From assembly GCA_900763875.1 (NCBI GenBank), contig CAAFLX010000008.1, forward strand, positions 1 to 42,069: a stretch of 42,069 bases of DNA, given 5' to 3'. The notes below the pieces were generated by a model. It saw only the letters and a list, made by a program, of their open reading frames with translations. It was not told the DNA's origin and did not search any database. Source of the stretch: Clostridia bacterium (lineage in GTDB: Bacteria > Bacillota > Clostridia > Christensenellales > CAG-917). The position numbers and the translations under genes are program-made. Positions 25,071-34,718 of this stretch are shown here, in pieces. How positions within the stretch are numbered: the stretch's first letter is position 1; each line of letters opens with the position of its first letter.

Positions 25071-25270
25071 GGCGCGATTCGCTTTTTGCAAGCGACTAGC
25101 ATTTTTCACAATTATTCATTGATAATTTACAATTTGTTGCGAATCGCTTGAGCAACATTGTTATACTCTCTTAATCGGGGGGTAGTCAAGCAAAAAAGAA
25201 GAAATGCGGGTTAAAGAATGATTAAAAATTGTGGCGAAAACCGCCCTAAGCCGCAAAATATTGATTTTGT

Positions 25271-25299
25271 TTGACAACAATATTATATATTGGTACAAT
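25271..25299 (+). promoter_or_regulatory. Strong promoter at the head of the ABC/beta-helix locus
   Basis: Consensus TTGACA (25271-25276), a 17-bp spacer and TACAAT (25294-25299) with a TGG extended -10. No further good promoter was recognised before the ABC genes. Confidence 0.75.
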
Positions 25300-25358
25300 A
25301 ATCAAGAAATTGTGTGTGCGCGTATATACAAAATTTGCACGCGCGTACGAGGAGAAAT

Positions 25359-25796
25359 TTGGACTTTCTTTCGTTTCTGACAAAAGCTGCGGACTATCTC
25401 GTGGGTTTTGCAAAGACGTTTGCAGGACTTATCGCCGCACTTTTCATAATGGTGATAGCAAGGTGTTTGCCAAAGCGCATGTGCAAGTATTTTTCGGCGT
25501 GTGCGACGTTGGTGATATCTTTTGCATTGTTCAAAAACTCCATTCAACAGTTTTCGGTTTTCACGGCAAAATCAATGTTTTTGCATCTCACGATTGCGTG
25601 TTTGACGGCATTGACGTTGCTCTTTTGCGTTTACGTTGCGACGTGCCTTGTGGGCGTTGGCAGCGCGCGTTTTATGCTCAACGCACGCCGAAACGTCAGG
25701 TGCGACTCTCGCCACGTCAAGAGTTTTGCTTTGCGCAACGACGGCATATGTGCCTCGGTTGCGTATTTGAGTATTTCACCCATTTGTTTGCAATGA
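25359..25796 (+). CDS. Small multi-helix membrane protein, unknown function
   Basis: 145-aa protein not matched to a family. The best start is a TTG at 25359, preceded at 4 nt by AGGAG and downstream of a consensus promoter; in-frame codons further upstream lack a site. There are three hydrophobic segments at about residues 16-34, 42-58 and 71-96, with positively charged loops and scattered cysteines. The C-terminal 35 residues are basic and cytosolic-looking. No terminator separates it from the ABC ATPase 108 nt downstream, so it probably belongs to the same transcript and may be an accessory subunit of that locus (inference). Confidence 0.6.
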   Translation: MDFLSFLTKAADYLVGFAKTFAGLIAALFIMVIARCLPKRMCKYFSACATLVISFALFKNSIQQFSVFTAKSMFLHLTIACLTALTLLFCVYVATCLVGVGSARFMLNARRNVRCDSRHVKSFALRNDGICASVAYLSISPICLQ

Positions 25797-25830
25797 AATG
25801 ATTTGTTTGCGCCAAGCGTTTTTTTGCGCT

Positions 25831-25862
25831 TGTGCGTGCGTGCGCGCGTGTGTATACGCGCA
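25831..25862. other. 32-bp perfect purine-pyrimidine alternation
   Basis: From TGTGCGTGCG to TATACGCGCA every base alternates pyrimidine-purine without interruption, a classical Z-DNA-prone tract. It lies 42 nt upstream of the ABC ATPase start. A second uninterrupted 20-bp tract is at 25311-25330, between promoter and first gene of the locus. Confidence 0.85.
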
Positions 25863-25904
25863 ATAGGGCGTATTGCCCAAATATTAATTTTAGGAGATAA
25901 CATT

Positions 25905-26738
25905 ATGCTTAAAGTCGAACATTTGAAAAAAACTTATCCAAAGAGCGACAGAGTCGCAGTTGACGATATATCCTTTGAATTGCGCCCCGGTGAAATCTTC
26001 GGATTCCTCGGTCAAAACGGCGCGGGCAAATCCACGACCATAAAGTGCCTCACCGGCATTCTGCCTTTCGATAGCGGTGAAATCACCATTTGCGGTCACG
26101 ACATCGTCAAAGATCCTATCAAAGCCAAAATGGAAATGGGCTACGTCCCCGACAACCACTCCGTGTACGAGCGTTTGACGGGCAGGGAATACGTCAACTA
26201 CGTTGCCGACCTTTACAAAGTGCCGGCGCTTGTGCGCACAGAGCGCATCGACCGCTACGCAAAACTCTTCAAGCTCGAAAACGCAATCGACAGACAAATC
26301 AAGTCCTACTCGCACGGTATGAAACAAAAGATTTGTATCATCGCCGCGCTCATACACGACCCCAAACTTTGGGTGCTTGACGAGCCGATGATGGGTCTTG
26401 ACCCTCAATCCACTGCGGAAATCATATCGTATATGCGCGAGCATTGCGCAAAGGGCAACACGGTTTTCTTCTCGAGCCACAACCTCGACCTTGTCAAGAA
26501 ACTTTGCCATAGAGCCGCTATCGTCAACGACGGACACCTCATCGACATCATCGACCTTGCCGGCAACGACAAAAACAAGGCGAATCTCGAAGAAACCTTC
26601 TTCCGCGTCACGGGCACGTACGAGCAAAGATTGTTTGAGGACTACGTTGCGCAAGAGAGCGCGGATATGCGCCCCGAATTGCCCTCGTCGTCAAACGACG
26701 TTGACTTGGTTGAAGTGAGCGAGGAGGACGCAAAATGA
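25905..26738 (+). CDS. ABC transporter ATP-binding protein
   Basis: Cytosolic ATPase subunit, 277 aa, of the ABC-2-exporter type. Walker A is GQNGAGKST (about 36-44), the Q-loop region MGYVPDNHSVYERLTG, Walker B LWVLDEPMMGLD and the H-loop SSHN. The signature is SHGMKQK in place of LSGGQ, as in many ABC-2 exporter ATPases. After the core come about 50 residues ending in an acidic tail (DVDLVEVSEEDAK). The ATG at 25905 has AGGAG 8 nt upstream. Its last codons overlap the permease start by 4 nt (ATGA), which implies translational coupling. Substrate unknown. Confidence 0.92.
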   Translation: MLKVEHLKKTYPKSDRVAVDDISFELRPGEIFGFLGQNGAGKSTTIKCLTGILPFDSGEITICGHDIVKDPIKAKMEMGYVPDNHSVYERLTGREYVNYVADLYKVPALVRTERIDRYAKLFKLENAIDRQIKSYSHGMKQKICIIAALIHDPKLWVLDEPMMGLDPQSTAEIISYMREHCAKGNTVFFSSHNLDLVKKLCHRAAIVNDGHLIDIIDLAGNDKNKANLEETFFRVTGTYEQRLFEDYVAQESADMRPELPSSSNDVDLVEVSEEDAK

Positions 26739-28441
26739 GCAAAAGCGACTTTTCAATGCAAAGCGTCAAGACGCTTTTCAGACTCGATTTGAAGTCGAGA
26801 TACGGCATTTCGCAAGAAGAGCCGCGCCGCAAGAAAATTGCAACTTTCGGCAATATGTTGTTCTTCTTGCTTGTGTACGCGGTGCTTGTGACGGGCATCT
26901 ACTATATGAGCAGCGTGTTTGTCACTCGCTCGGGTTTGCGAATTGAATTTTTGGTTATCATCGCAACGTTTACAATTACGCTTGCAACGATAATCTCGAC
27001 AAGTACGGTCATAAAGAACCTATATCAGAACGGCGACAACGAAATGCTGTTGCGATTCCCCGTCAGCGGCAAGGAAATTTTGGTGGCGAAATCGGCGTAT
27101 TGCTATTTGCACAACCTTGTCACTTGTATGCTTACGATGCTGCCGTTTTACATCACGTTCGGCGTTGTGACAAAGGCGGGCGTTGGCGATTATTTTGCGT
27201 ATATCGGCATCGTGCTTTTGAGCACTTTCTTGCCTTTCTTCATTGCAAATATCATCGCAGTGCCGGTTATGAAAGTGATGAACATTGTCAAAAACCAATT
27301 CCTTTTGGTGCTCATCTTCACCATTATCGTGATATGCGCGGTGTTTGCATTTTATCTTGTGTCGCTCAGCAACGTGCTTAAATATCTCAAAGACTCCAAT
27401 CAATCCATATTCTCTGCGGATATGATTGCAAGATACAAGCACTTTGCCAAAAACGCATATCCGTTCAACTGGTATGCAGAGATTATCAACGGCATCAAAT
27501 ACGCAGGGCTTTCGGGCGGACAATACGCGCTCCGTTTCGTGTATATGTTCCTCATCAACGCGGTGTTTGGCGTGTGCGCCTACTTCGTGACGACAAGAGA
27601 GTACTACAAGACCATTTTGTACGGCATCGAAACGCAAAAGGCGTCTTTCAAAAAGAAAATCAAGGACGTGCAACGTCCCGTGGGATACGCGCTTTTCAGA
27701 CGTGAGTTCTACCTCATTTTGAGAAGTTTCAACTATTCCTTCCAATACTTCGCAATGGCTTGCGCCGCTCCCGTTATGGTGTTTTTCTGCAACAGGCTTG
27801 CAGCCACTATGGGCACGGAGAGCGTCGGCGCGGCGATTATGCCCGGTCTTACGCTTATGGTTATCGTGATATTCGTCACGATTATCGTGTCGTTTGCATC
27901 AACCTGCATATCGAGGGAAGGCAACTGTTTCTATCACACCAAGATAATCCCCGTGAGCTATTCGAACCAAGTGCTTGTCAAGTTTTTGCTTTACTCGCTG
28001 ACGGGCACGATTTCGGTTGCGCTCTCTTGCGCCGTTTCGGGCGGCTACTACGCAAGCGCGGCAGGCAAAAACTTGCTTACACCGCTGGACGTGGGCGCGA
28101 TATTCGGCATATCCGAAATGCTGGTGCTGAGTTTGACTTGCCTTAGTATGATTGCCGACATCAAATCCCCGACGTTCAACGTTTCGGGCGACGGCGAGCT
28201 TGTTGCGGCAAACAAAAACGTTGCGCTCGCTCTTGTGGTGGGCATCGTCACGGCAATCGCATACGGCTTGTTTACGATGTTGTTCAGCTTCTTCCCGTTC
28301 TCAATCGGCGGGGTGCAAATCGGCGGCAATATGGGCGCAATCTACCTCATATTGTTCATCGTTACGCTGCTTGTGCTTGCAGGCTCGGTTGCGGGACTGT
28401 TTGCAAATCTCAACAAGCGTTATCAAAAGATTATTCCTTAA
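26735..28441 (+). CDS. ABC-2-like permease with about 12 TM helices
   Basis: 568-aa membrane subunit of the transporter. About 12 hydrophobic helices are visible, roughly two sets of six with a long polar region between (about residues 285-325, including YKTILYGIETQKASF and RPVGYALFRREFY). This would give a full transporter core from one permease chain, possibly dimerising with two ATPases. The N-terminal 50 residues are cytosolic and basic. The start overlaps the ATPase stop by 4 nt, and the next gene starts 18 nt after the stop. There is no recognised family name beyond ABC-2-like; export is inferred from the ATPase type. Confidence 0.8.
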   Translation: MSKSDFSMQSVKTLFRLDLKSRYGISQEEPRRKKIATFGNMLFFLLVYAVLVTGIYYMSSVFVTRSGLRIEFLVIIATFTITLATIISTSTVIKNLYQNGDNEMLLRFPVSGKEILVAKSAYCYLHNLVTCMLTMLPFYITFGVVTKAGVGDYFAYIGIVLLSTFLPFFIANIIAVPVMKVMNIVKNQFLLVLIFTIIVICAVFAFYLVSLSNVLKYLKDSNQSIFSADMIARYKHFAKNAYPFNWYAEIINGIKYAGLSGGQYALRFVYMFLINAVFGVCAYFVTTREYYKTILYGIETQKASFKKKIKDVQRPVGYALFRREFYLILRSFNYSFQYFAMACAAPVMVFFCNRLAATMGTESVGAAIMPGLTLMVIVIFVTIIVSFASTCISREGNCFYHTKIIPVSYSNQVLVKFLLYSLTGTISVALSCAVSGGYYASAAGKNLLTPLDVGAIFGISEMLVLSLTCLSMIADIKSPTFNVSGDGELVAANKNVALALVVGIVTAIAYGLFTMLFSFFPFSIGGVQIGGNMGAIYLILFIVTLLVLAGSVAGLFANLNKRYQKIIP

Positions 28442-28459
28442 GGCGGAGGCTAGAGCATT

Positions 28460-31438
28460 ATGAAAAAAGTGATGATAGGTATATTGATTCTTATACCGAT
28501 TATTATTCTTCTCGTCGTTGCAATGGTTTCCACCATTGTTTCGGCGCAAGCGCACATTGCGGTTGAAAAAATCGATTTGAAATATAAGGGGACGGAACAG
28601 AATATCTACGACTTGCAACTCAACTTTGCAGAAGTCGCAAACAAAACCGTCAACCTCAAAGATTATATCGACGTCGTCGTCGCGCCAAAAAAGGCAAACA
28701 ACTACACAATCGAGTGGAAAATCTCCGGCGATATAACCTACACCGACGAGGAGTATTACAACAAATACAAAAACTATCTCGACACCACCAAATCGGGCGA
28801 AAAAGTGTGGCCTGCGGCAACCTTTGTCGATGAAAACGGCAGAGAAACCGCATCGAACACTTCAAGCAAAATGGCGGTTGCGTCCTATTGCAACTTTACA
28901 GTGCAGGTTGTTGCCGAAAACGTCAGCAAAACGTTGAATGTACAAGTTGTCGGCTATGACGTGCAACGCGTTGATTTGAGCGTGCAGGGCGGTCAAAGCG
29001 CACTCGAAGTCGGCTCGTCGGCTCGTTTGCTTGCGGCATACACGCCAATCGACAGTATCGTTGAAGTTTCTCGTTGGGAAAGCTCCAACCCGTTGGTTGC
29101 AAGCGTTGACCAAAACGGCGTTGTCACGGGCAAGGGCGCAGGCAAGGCGACTATCACGCACTTTGCAAGCGTCAAATCGACGGGCGAAATGGTGGCAGGC
29201 ACAATCGACGTCGAAGTGAGCGCAAACGGCGCAAGTTCGCTTTATGGCAACAAACTCGTCACAAGCAAATCCAGCTTCACTTTGTCCGAACTCGGCATAA
29301 GCGACGAGGCGACGGCTGTGGGCGGCTGTGAAATTACGAGCGGAACGCTCACCCTCACTTCAAACGTTGCGACAATCAAGGTCGGCGAAAAGAATTTTGT
29401 CATCGAGCAATGCGCAGAGGACGACATCGAAATTCAAAACGCACGATTCTTCGAGCATAAAGAAGAAGACGGCTACGTGCTTGCGGTCGGCGAGCATACG
29501 CTCAAACTCTCGGCGATTTGGCAGGATATGACAAACAAGAGCGCAATGAACGGCGTGGTTTGGGCATCCAACAACCAAAAAATCGCAACCGTCAACGAAA
29601 ACGGCGAAGTGAAGGGCGTATCGAGCGGTCTTGTGACAATCACCGCAACTCTCGGCGCAAAGAAAGCAACCCTCACAATTAACGTTCAAAACAAACTTGC
29701 ATCAGTGCAACTGCGCACCAACAACGCATATTATCAAGCAGGTCTTGCAAGAGAAACGGTCTTTTCAAGCCAAAAATTTGCTTTCCCCGACACCGTAAAG
29801 ACGGATTCGAGCAAGATTGCAAACAGCACTCTCATCAAGGTCGAGGGCGAAAAGGACGGCGCAACCAAAGAGGAACTCGCAACGTTCTATTCCGCCTACA
29901 ATTTCGAGATCGTCAAGGGCGGCGAATACGCTCAATTTGACGATGAAGTGCGCAACAAGCTCGTGTTCAAGGACAACGGCAAGGCGTTGGAAGGCAAGGG
30001 CAAACAACAAATCGTCGTCAGAGTCAGCGCAAAATATCCCAAGTACGAGGGCGTGACGAAATACACCACGCAAGAAGTCACTTTGAACGCAATCTACGGC
30101 GTTGCCGTCACAACGGTTGACCAACTCGAAGTTGCGTCCAAATACCAAAGAGAGTACGCAGAGGACGAAGCAAGCGGCAACTTTAAGCCGAGCACGAGTC
30201 CTTTTAACGTGCGCAACGACAACGTAAACTTGACTTATAGGGTGGAAAACAACCCCTATTCCGAAAAAACGTACGCAATTTGCTTTGAGAGCAGCGTCGA
30301 ATACGACGGCGAGCCCGATTCGCTTACAGGGCCAGATGACAGAGCCAACTTCTACGGCGACGTGTACGGTAACGGCTATATGCTCTCTGCCGCGTTCAAG
30401 CAAGTCAAGGGCAACAGCAAACTTATGCGTATTTCGTGGTCGAACACAACGATGTCCAACCTCATTTTGCGCGTCAACCGCGCCGACAAGAACAGCGAGG
30501 ATATATCAAGCGCGCAAGACACAAGAGAGTTTACGGGTATTGCCGGCGTAGTGGGAAGTCACGTCAGCTGGAATAAATACCGCCTTGAAAACGTCACCCT
30601 CGAATACTGCATCTTTGAAAACGCAAGAGAGGCAATCAACGTGCAAAACTCCGACGTTAAGTTTGACGGTTGCATCGTGAGAAACCTCAACAACTGCGGC
30701 ATAGCCTCGCAAGCGCGTATGTTCACTTTCGAGGGCGAAGATGGTATTATGCACCCGTTCTATTCGCACATCACCTTCAACAACTTTGCCTTCTCAAATA
30801 CGCTTGCATCCGTCTTGGTCATCAACTATGAGAACTTCTCAATCGACGAGGACAACAACTATCGTTTTGTTCAAGGCAACAAAAAGAAGGACAATGACGG
30901 CTCGCTCGCACAAGCCAACGAAAAGTGGTTTAAGGAAAATCTTCTTGCAAATGGCATCAACACGACTGTCACGCAAACGGGATTCTTTGACGCATACAAC
31001 TGGCAAAGAAGCGATAGCGTAAGTTTCGTTTCCACCGCAGGTTTGTCAAACGAACTTGTTGAAATGATTGGCAAGGTCGGCGATACGTTCTTGAGAGCAA
31101 GCTCGTTGTTTGAAAACAACCGTATCATCGACGCGGACAACAACTGTTGGATTCACATCGCGGTCATTTTGTCGGGCTTGCACGCCGTGCAGAAAAACGG
31201 AAAAATGAATATCGACGTTGAGCCTAACTATGCGCAAATCAGTTTTGCGGACAAGCGTTTGCATTATATCAACTCGTCGGCTGTTGAAGTTTCCGAAGTC
31301 CCCGGGGCGATAATACAGGCAAGTTTGCTCAAGAGCCTGAAAGTCGGCGTTTGGGGATATGACAAAAACCAAAACATTCAGCCCACGTCAAAGCTCATCA
31401 TCGATGACGCTTACATCTCGAGGTTGCACTCGAAATAA
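28460..31438 (+). CDS. Membrane-anchored BIG2/beta-helix surface protein 1
   Basis: 992-aa predicted extracellular protein held by an N-terminal hydrophobic segment (about residues 5-28), either an uncleaved anchor or a signal peptide ending SAQA. Order of segments: a family-specific N-domain (30-165); a BIG2-like Ig domain (about 168-254, with RWESSNPLVASVDQNGVVTG); a second BIG2-like domain (about 337-411, WASNNQKIATVNENGEVKG); a third degenerate beta-rich region (412-560); and a right-handed parallel beta-helix (about 560-800, with N/D/G-rich turns such as VTLEYCIFENAREAINV and VKFDGCIVRNLNNCGI). A C-terminal domain of about 190 residues follows. No catalytic signature, LPXTG or SLH motif is seen. 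GGAGG precedes the ATG by 10 nt. A tandem paralogue follows after 9 nt. Confidence 0.8.
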   Translation: MKKVMIGILILIPIIILLVVAMVSTIVSAQAHIAVEKIDLKYKGTEQNIYDLQLNFAEVANKTVNLKDYIDVVVAPKKANNYTIEWKISGDITYTDEEYYNKYKNYLDTTKSGEKVWPAATFVDENGRETASNTSSKMAVASYCNFTVQVVAENVSKTLNVQVVGYDVQRVDLSVQGGQSALEVGSSARLLAAYTPIDSIVEVSRWESSNPLVASVDQNGVVTGKGAGKATITHFASVKSTGEMVAGTIDVEVSANGASSLYGNKLVTSKSSFTLSELGISDEATAVGGCEITSGTLTLTSNVATIKVGEKNFVIEQCAEDDIEIQNARFFEHKEEDGYVLAVGEHTLKLSAIWQDMTNKSAMNGVVWASNNQKIATVNENGEVKGVSSGLVTITATLGAKKATLTINVQNKLASVQLRTNNAYYQAGLARETVFSSQKFAFPDTVKTDSSKIANSTLIKVEGEKDGATKEELATFYSAYNFEIVKGGEYAQFDDEVRNKLVFKDNGKALEGKGKQQIVVRVSAKYPKYEGVTKYTTQEVTLNAIYGVAVTTVDQLEVASKYQREYAEDEASGNFKPSTSPFNVRNDNVNLTYRVENNPYSEKTYAICFESSVEYDGEPDSLTGPDDRANFYGDVYGNGYMLSAAFKQVKGNSKLMRISWSNTTMSNLILRVNRADKNSEDISSAQDTREFTGIAGVVGSHVSWNKYRLENVTLEYCIFENAREAINVQNSDVKFDGCIVRNLNNCGIASQARMFTFEGEDGIMHPFYSHITFNNFAFSNTLASVLVINYENFSIDEDNNYRFVQGNKKKDNDGSLAQANEKWFKENLLANGINTTVTQTGFFDAYNWQRSDSVSFVSTAGLSNELVEMIGKVGDTFLRASSLFENNRIIDADNNCWIHIAVILSGLHAVQKNGKMNIDVEPNYAQISFADKRLHYINSSAVEVSEVPGAIIQASLLKSLKVGVWGYDKNQNIQPTSKLIIDDAYISRLHSK

Positions 31439-31447
31439 CCAAAATTT

Positions 31448-34400
31448 ATGAAAAAGGTAATGATCGGAATTTTGGTGCTGATCCCGATAATCGTGTTGAT
31501 TGTCGTGGCCTTGGTATCCGTGATCGTATCAGTCAACGCACACATCGCCGTTGAGGATTTGGTATTGCTCGCAAAAGAATCTGAAAATCCGATTTATGAC
31601 TTGCAAGTTTCTTTCGACGATACGGGAACGCTCAATCTCGGCGACTACGTGGACGTCAAAATCTACCCCGAAAAAGCCACCAACAAGACCGTTGAGTGGC
31701 AAATCGTGGGGGAGGTGGAGTACACGGACGAAAAATACGAGGGGATAAGAAACGAATACCTCTCAAATTTGTCCAAGCTCAAGTCCGAACTCGAAAGCGA
31801 GCTTGCAAGCGGTTCTTTTTCATCGCAAGAGAGGAAAAATGCCTACGATATAGCGCGCGGCAAATACCTCAAAGACACGTCGCTTATCATTGCCGAAATG
31901 GCGGATATTTTGCTTGAAAAAGTGTATCCGGCGGCGGCTTTCGTGGACGAAAAGGGCAGGGAAGTCGAGTCGAACACCACGGGCAAAATGATGCTCGGCT
32001 CTTATTGCCGTTTTACTGTCCGCGCACAAGCGGAAACTATGTCCCGTATCTTGACCGTTACCGTGCTCGGCTACGACGTCGAACGAGTTGTTTTGAGCGT
32101 GCCCTCAAACGAGGATTCGGTGCTGGGTGTGGGCGAGTCTATGCGCCTTTTGGCGGCTTATACGCCTATTGACAGCATCGTCAACAAGAGCGTTTGGACA
32201 AGCTCGGACGAGAGCGTGATAGCGGTGGACAACAACGGCGTCGTCACCGCAAAAAGACAGGGTGCGGCAAGGGTTTGCCTCAAAGCAAGCGTCTATTCTT
32301 CCGAAAAGAAATCCGCGCTCGAATACGTCGAGGGCTACATCGATTTGACGGTCGAACAAAAGGGCGCAAGCTCAATCTTCGGCGATAGGCTCGTCACAAG
32401 CAAATCAAGCGTCACAACGAGTGAAATCGGAGTCGTACAAGACGATATTGCAAGCGTTGAGGGCGGAGTCGCCAATTCGGACGGCACGTTGTCTTTGGAC
32501 GCGGATATTGTCAAAATAACCACTCGCGACGGGCGCAAACTCGAAATCGTCAAATGCGCCGAGGGCGACGTCACTTTCAGAAATTCCAAATTTTACGATA
32601 AAAAAAGCGGCTATGTGCTGGCAGTGGGCGAAAACGTGCTCGACCTCGATCTTGCCTGGACGGATATGTTGAAGAGCGACGCTTTTGACAGCGAGCAATG
32701 GACAAGCTCAAACGAGAGTATCGCAACCGTTGACGGCAAGGGTGAGGTGAGAGGCATATCGAGCGGATACGTCACAATCACAGCCACGGTCGCGCAAAAG
32801 AGCGTGAGCATTACTCTAAACGTTCAAAACAAACTTTCGCAAATACATCTTCGCACTTCGGACGCGTCGCTTGCAATCGGCATCGCAAGAGAAACCGTAT
32901 TTGCAAATCAACGCTACAAGGACGTGAGCGTTGACAACCAAAAAGTGGCAAGCTACACACTCATCAGAGTGCAGGGCGAGCCGCAGGGCGCAAACGCCGA
33001 GCAACTTGCCGCGTTCTATGATTTGTACGATTTTGAAATCGTCAAGGGCGGAGAATTTGCCTCTTTCGATTCGGTTGTGCGCAACAAAATTGTGTTTGGC
33101 AACGCAATCGAGGGCAAGGACAAGCAACAAATCGTCGTTCAAGTCAGCGCAAAATATCCAAAGTACGAGGGTATGACAAGGTTTACGACAGAGCAAGTCA
33201 CCCTAAATCTCGTCTACGGCGTTGAGGCGTCAAGTTTCAAGGAGTTGCAACAGGCGGCTCTCGACCAACTTGCATACGTCGAGAAAGAGGGCAATTTGCA
33301 AGAGGACGTCGAGATTTTCCGCAACGAGCTTGACAAAGAGGCATACGTCGTCAACAAAATCGGCGGCGGCAAAAATAAGTTTGCAATCTGCCTCTTTGAC
33401 AACTGCAAGTACGACTTTGAAAGCGGTCAAATCGTAAACTGGCTCAATTGCTTGAAGTTTGCAAGCGACGTGTACGGCAACAACAAGCGTATCTCCGCCG
33501 AAACTTCAAACCTCGATTCGGACAGTTATCTTATTCAAATCGTCAGACCAAACGTCGTTTTGAGCAACTTGATTGTGCGCGGCAACGAAATCGACGACCA
33601 GTACGAAATCACCGACGCCGAGGATACGAGCAGCTTTGCAGGCAATATCTTGAGGGTGGGCGACGAGTGGAAACACTTTGAAAACGTCCGCATCGAGTAT
33701 TGCATCATCGAAAACGGCAAGAAAGGCATCAACGTGTTCAGCACCGACTTGACAGTGGACGGATGTATTATCCGCAACGTCACCAACGCCGCTATGTACG
33801 TGCCGACGCGTATGAGCCAAACAAACGGCGAAATCGACCAAAAATCGGGCAAACAGCTCGTCGTGCCGTGCTATTCGCATCTCACTCTCAACAACGTGAT
33901 TTGTTCAAATACGCTCGGCTCGCTAGCATCTGTTGCCTACGAGCATTATACTTTGAAGAAAAACTCCAAATTCCGCTTTGTCGAGGGCAGCAAAAAGACG
34001 GACGAGGACGGCTCGCTCGCAAAAGCCAACGAGGACTACTTCTTTGCCAATTTCCAAAGCAAAGGCATCAATACCTCCGTCACGCAAACGGGCTTTTTGT
34101 GGGCGTACAACTGGCAGGACGTGGACAATGCAAAGCTCATTCAAACAAGCAACGATCTTGTCAACCATATGCTCTCGGTCTATTTCAAGCCTATCGTGCA
34201 GTCGAGCAAGACCTTTGACGACTTCCGCTACGTTGACAAAAAGGCGGGCAAAGAGTATTTGCACCTTGCGTTTATAGTCACCGGCATCGACTTTGCCTAC
34301 GACATCATGAGTGCGCCAACCTATCTCGACCTATTCTTGCAAGAGCAATTGCACAGCGTCGACGTGTCCAAAGTCAACCTTGACGGAGTGGGCATTCCGA

Positions 34401-34528
34401 ACGGCGTGAAAAAACTCATCGGCGATATGTCAATCAAGTTCTACGGCTACGACAACAAGGCGGCAATCAACCCCAACACGCCGCCCTATCAAGTCAACAG
34501 CGCATTGATTGACAAAATTCACTCGTAA
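31448..34528 (+). CDS. Membrane-anchored BIG2/beta-helix surface protein 2 (paralogue)
   Basis: 1026-aa tandem paralogue of the preceding protein with the same layout and many identical blocks (the N-terminal anchor, RLLAAYTPIDSIV, RLVTSKSS, GYVLAVGE, NVQNKL, KQQIVVQVSAKYPKYEG, GINTSVTQTGF). Differences: an extra Lys/Glu/Leu-rich helical, coiled-coil-like insertion (about residues 102-155), a longer segment before the beta-helix, and a distinct C-terminus. The beta-helix includes VRIEYCIIENGKKGINVFS and LTVDGCIIRNVTNAAM (about 747-790). No ribosome binding site is evident in the 9-nt gap, so it is probably translated by coupling. A terminator at 34721 ends the unit. Confidence 0.8.
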   Translation: MKKVMIGILVLIPIIVLIVVALVSVIVSVNAHIAVEDLVLLAKESENPIYDLQVSFDDTGTLNLGDYVDVKIYPEKATNKTVEWQIVGEVEYTDEKYEGIRNEYLSNLSKLKSELESELASGSFSSQERKNAYDIARGKYLKDTSLIIAEMADILLEKVYPAAAFVDEKGREVESNTTGKMMLGSYCRFTVRAQAETMSRILTVTVLGYDVERVVLSVPSNEDSVLGVGESMRLLAAYTPIDSIVNKSVWTSSDESVIAVDNNGVVTAKRQGAARVCLKASVYSSEKKSALEYVEGYIDLTVEQKGASSIFGDRLVTSKSSVTTSEIGVVQDDIASVEGGVANSDGTLSLDADIVKITTRDGRKLEIVKCAEGDVTFRNSKFYDKKSGYVLAVGENVLDLDLAWTDMLKSDAFDSEQWTSSNESIATVDGKGEVRGISSGYVTITATVAQKSVSITLNVQNKLSQIHLRTSDASLAIGIARETVFANQRYKDVSVDNQKVASYTLIRVQGEPQGANAEQLAAFYDLYDFEIVKGGEFASFDSVVRNKIVFGNAIEGKDKQQIVVQVSAKYPKYEGMTRFTTEQVTLNLVYGVEASSFKELQQAALDQLAYVEKEGNLQEDVEIFRNELDKEAYVVNKIGGGKNKFAICLFDNCKYDFESGQIVNWLNCLKFASDVYGNNKRISAETSNLDSDSYLIQIVRPNVVLSNLIVRGNEIDDQYEITDAEDTSSFAGNILRVGDEWKHFENVRIEYCIIENGKKGINVFSTDLTVDGCIIRNVTNAAMYVPTRMSQTNGEIDQKSGKQLVVPCYSHLTLNNVICSNTLGSLASVAYEHYTLKKNSKFRFVEGSKKTDEDGSLAKANEDYFFANFQSKGINTSVTQTGFLWAYNWQDVDNAKLIQTSNDLVNHMLSVYFKPIVQSSKTFDDFRYVDKKAGKEYLHLAFIVTGIDFAYDIMSAPTYLDLFLQEQLHSVDVSKVNLDGVGIPNGVKKLIGDMSIKFYGYDNKAAINPNTPPYQVNSALIDKIHS

Positions 34529-34690
34529 AAAACGGTTGAAAAACGCTGTTTTTTGCACAAAAACAACATAAAAGTTGCATAAAAAATTGCAAAAAGATAT
34601 CCGAAAACGGCATAAATAAGACATAAAAAGGCGTAAAAAAACTCCAAAAATCACGCAAAATATGCCGCAAAAACGGCAAAAAAACAACGA
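34527..34690. repeat. Helically phased A-tracts after the beta-helix genes
   Basis: At least thirteen A-tracts begin at 34527, 34539, 34559, 34570, 34581, 34591, 34604, 34614, 34625, 34635, 34646, 34657, 34669 and 34678. Most are 10-12 bp apart, a pattern expected for intrinsically curved DNA. Confidence 0.75.
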
Positions 34691-34718
34691 ACAAAAGCAA
34701 TCAACCGAGCAAATCGGC

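Noticed and set aside
25813..25832. Terminator between the small membrane protein and the ABC ATPase
   Set aside because: CAAGCG/CGCTTG is only a 6-bp stem and its T-run lies in the loop, not after the stem.
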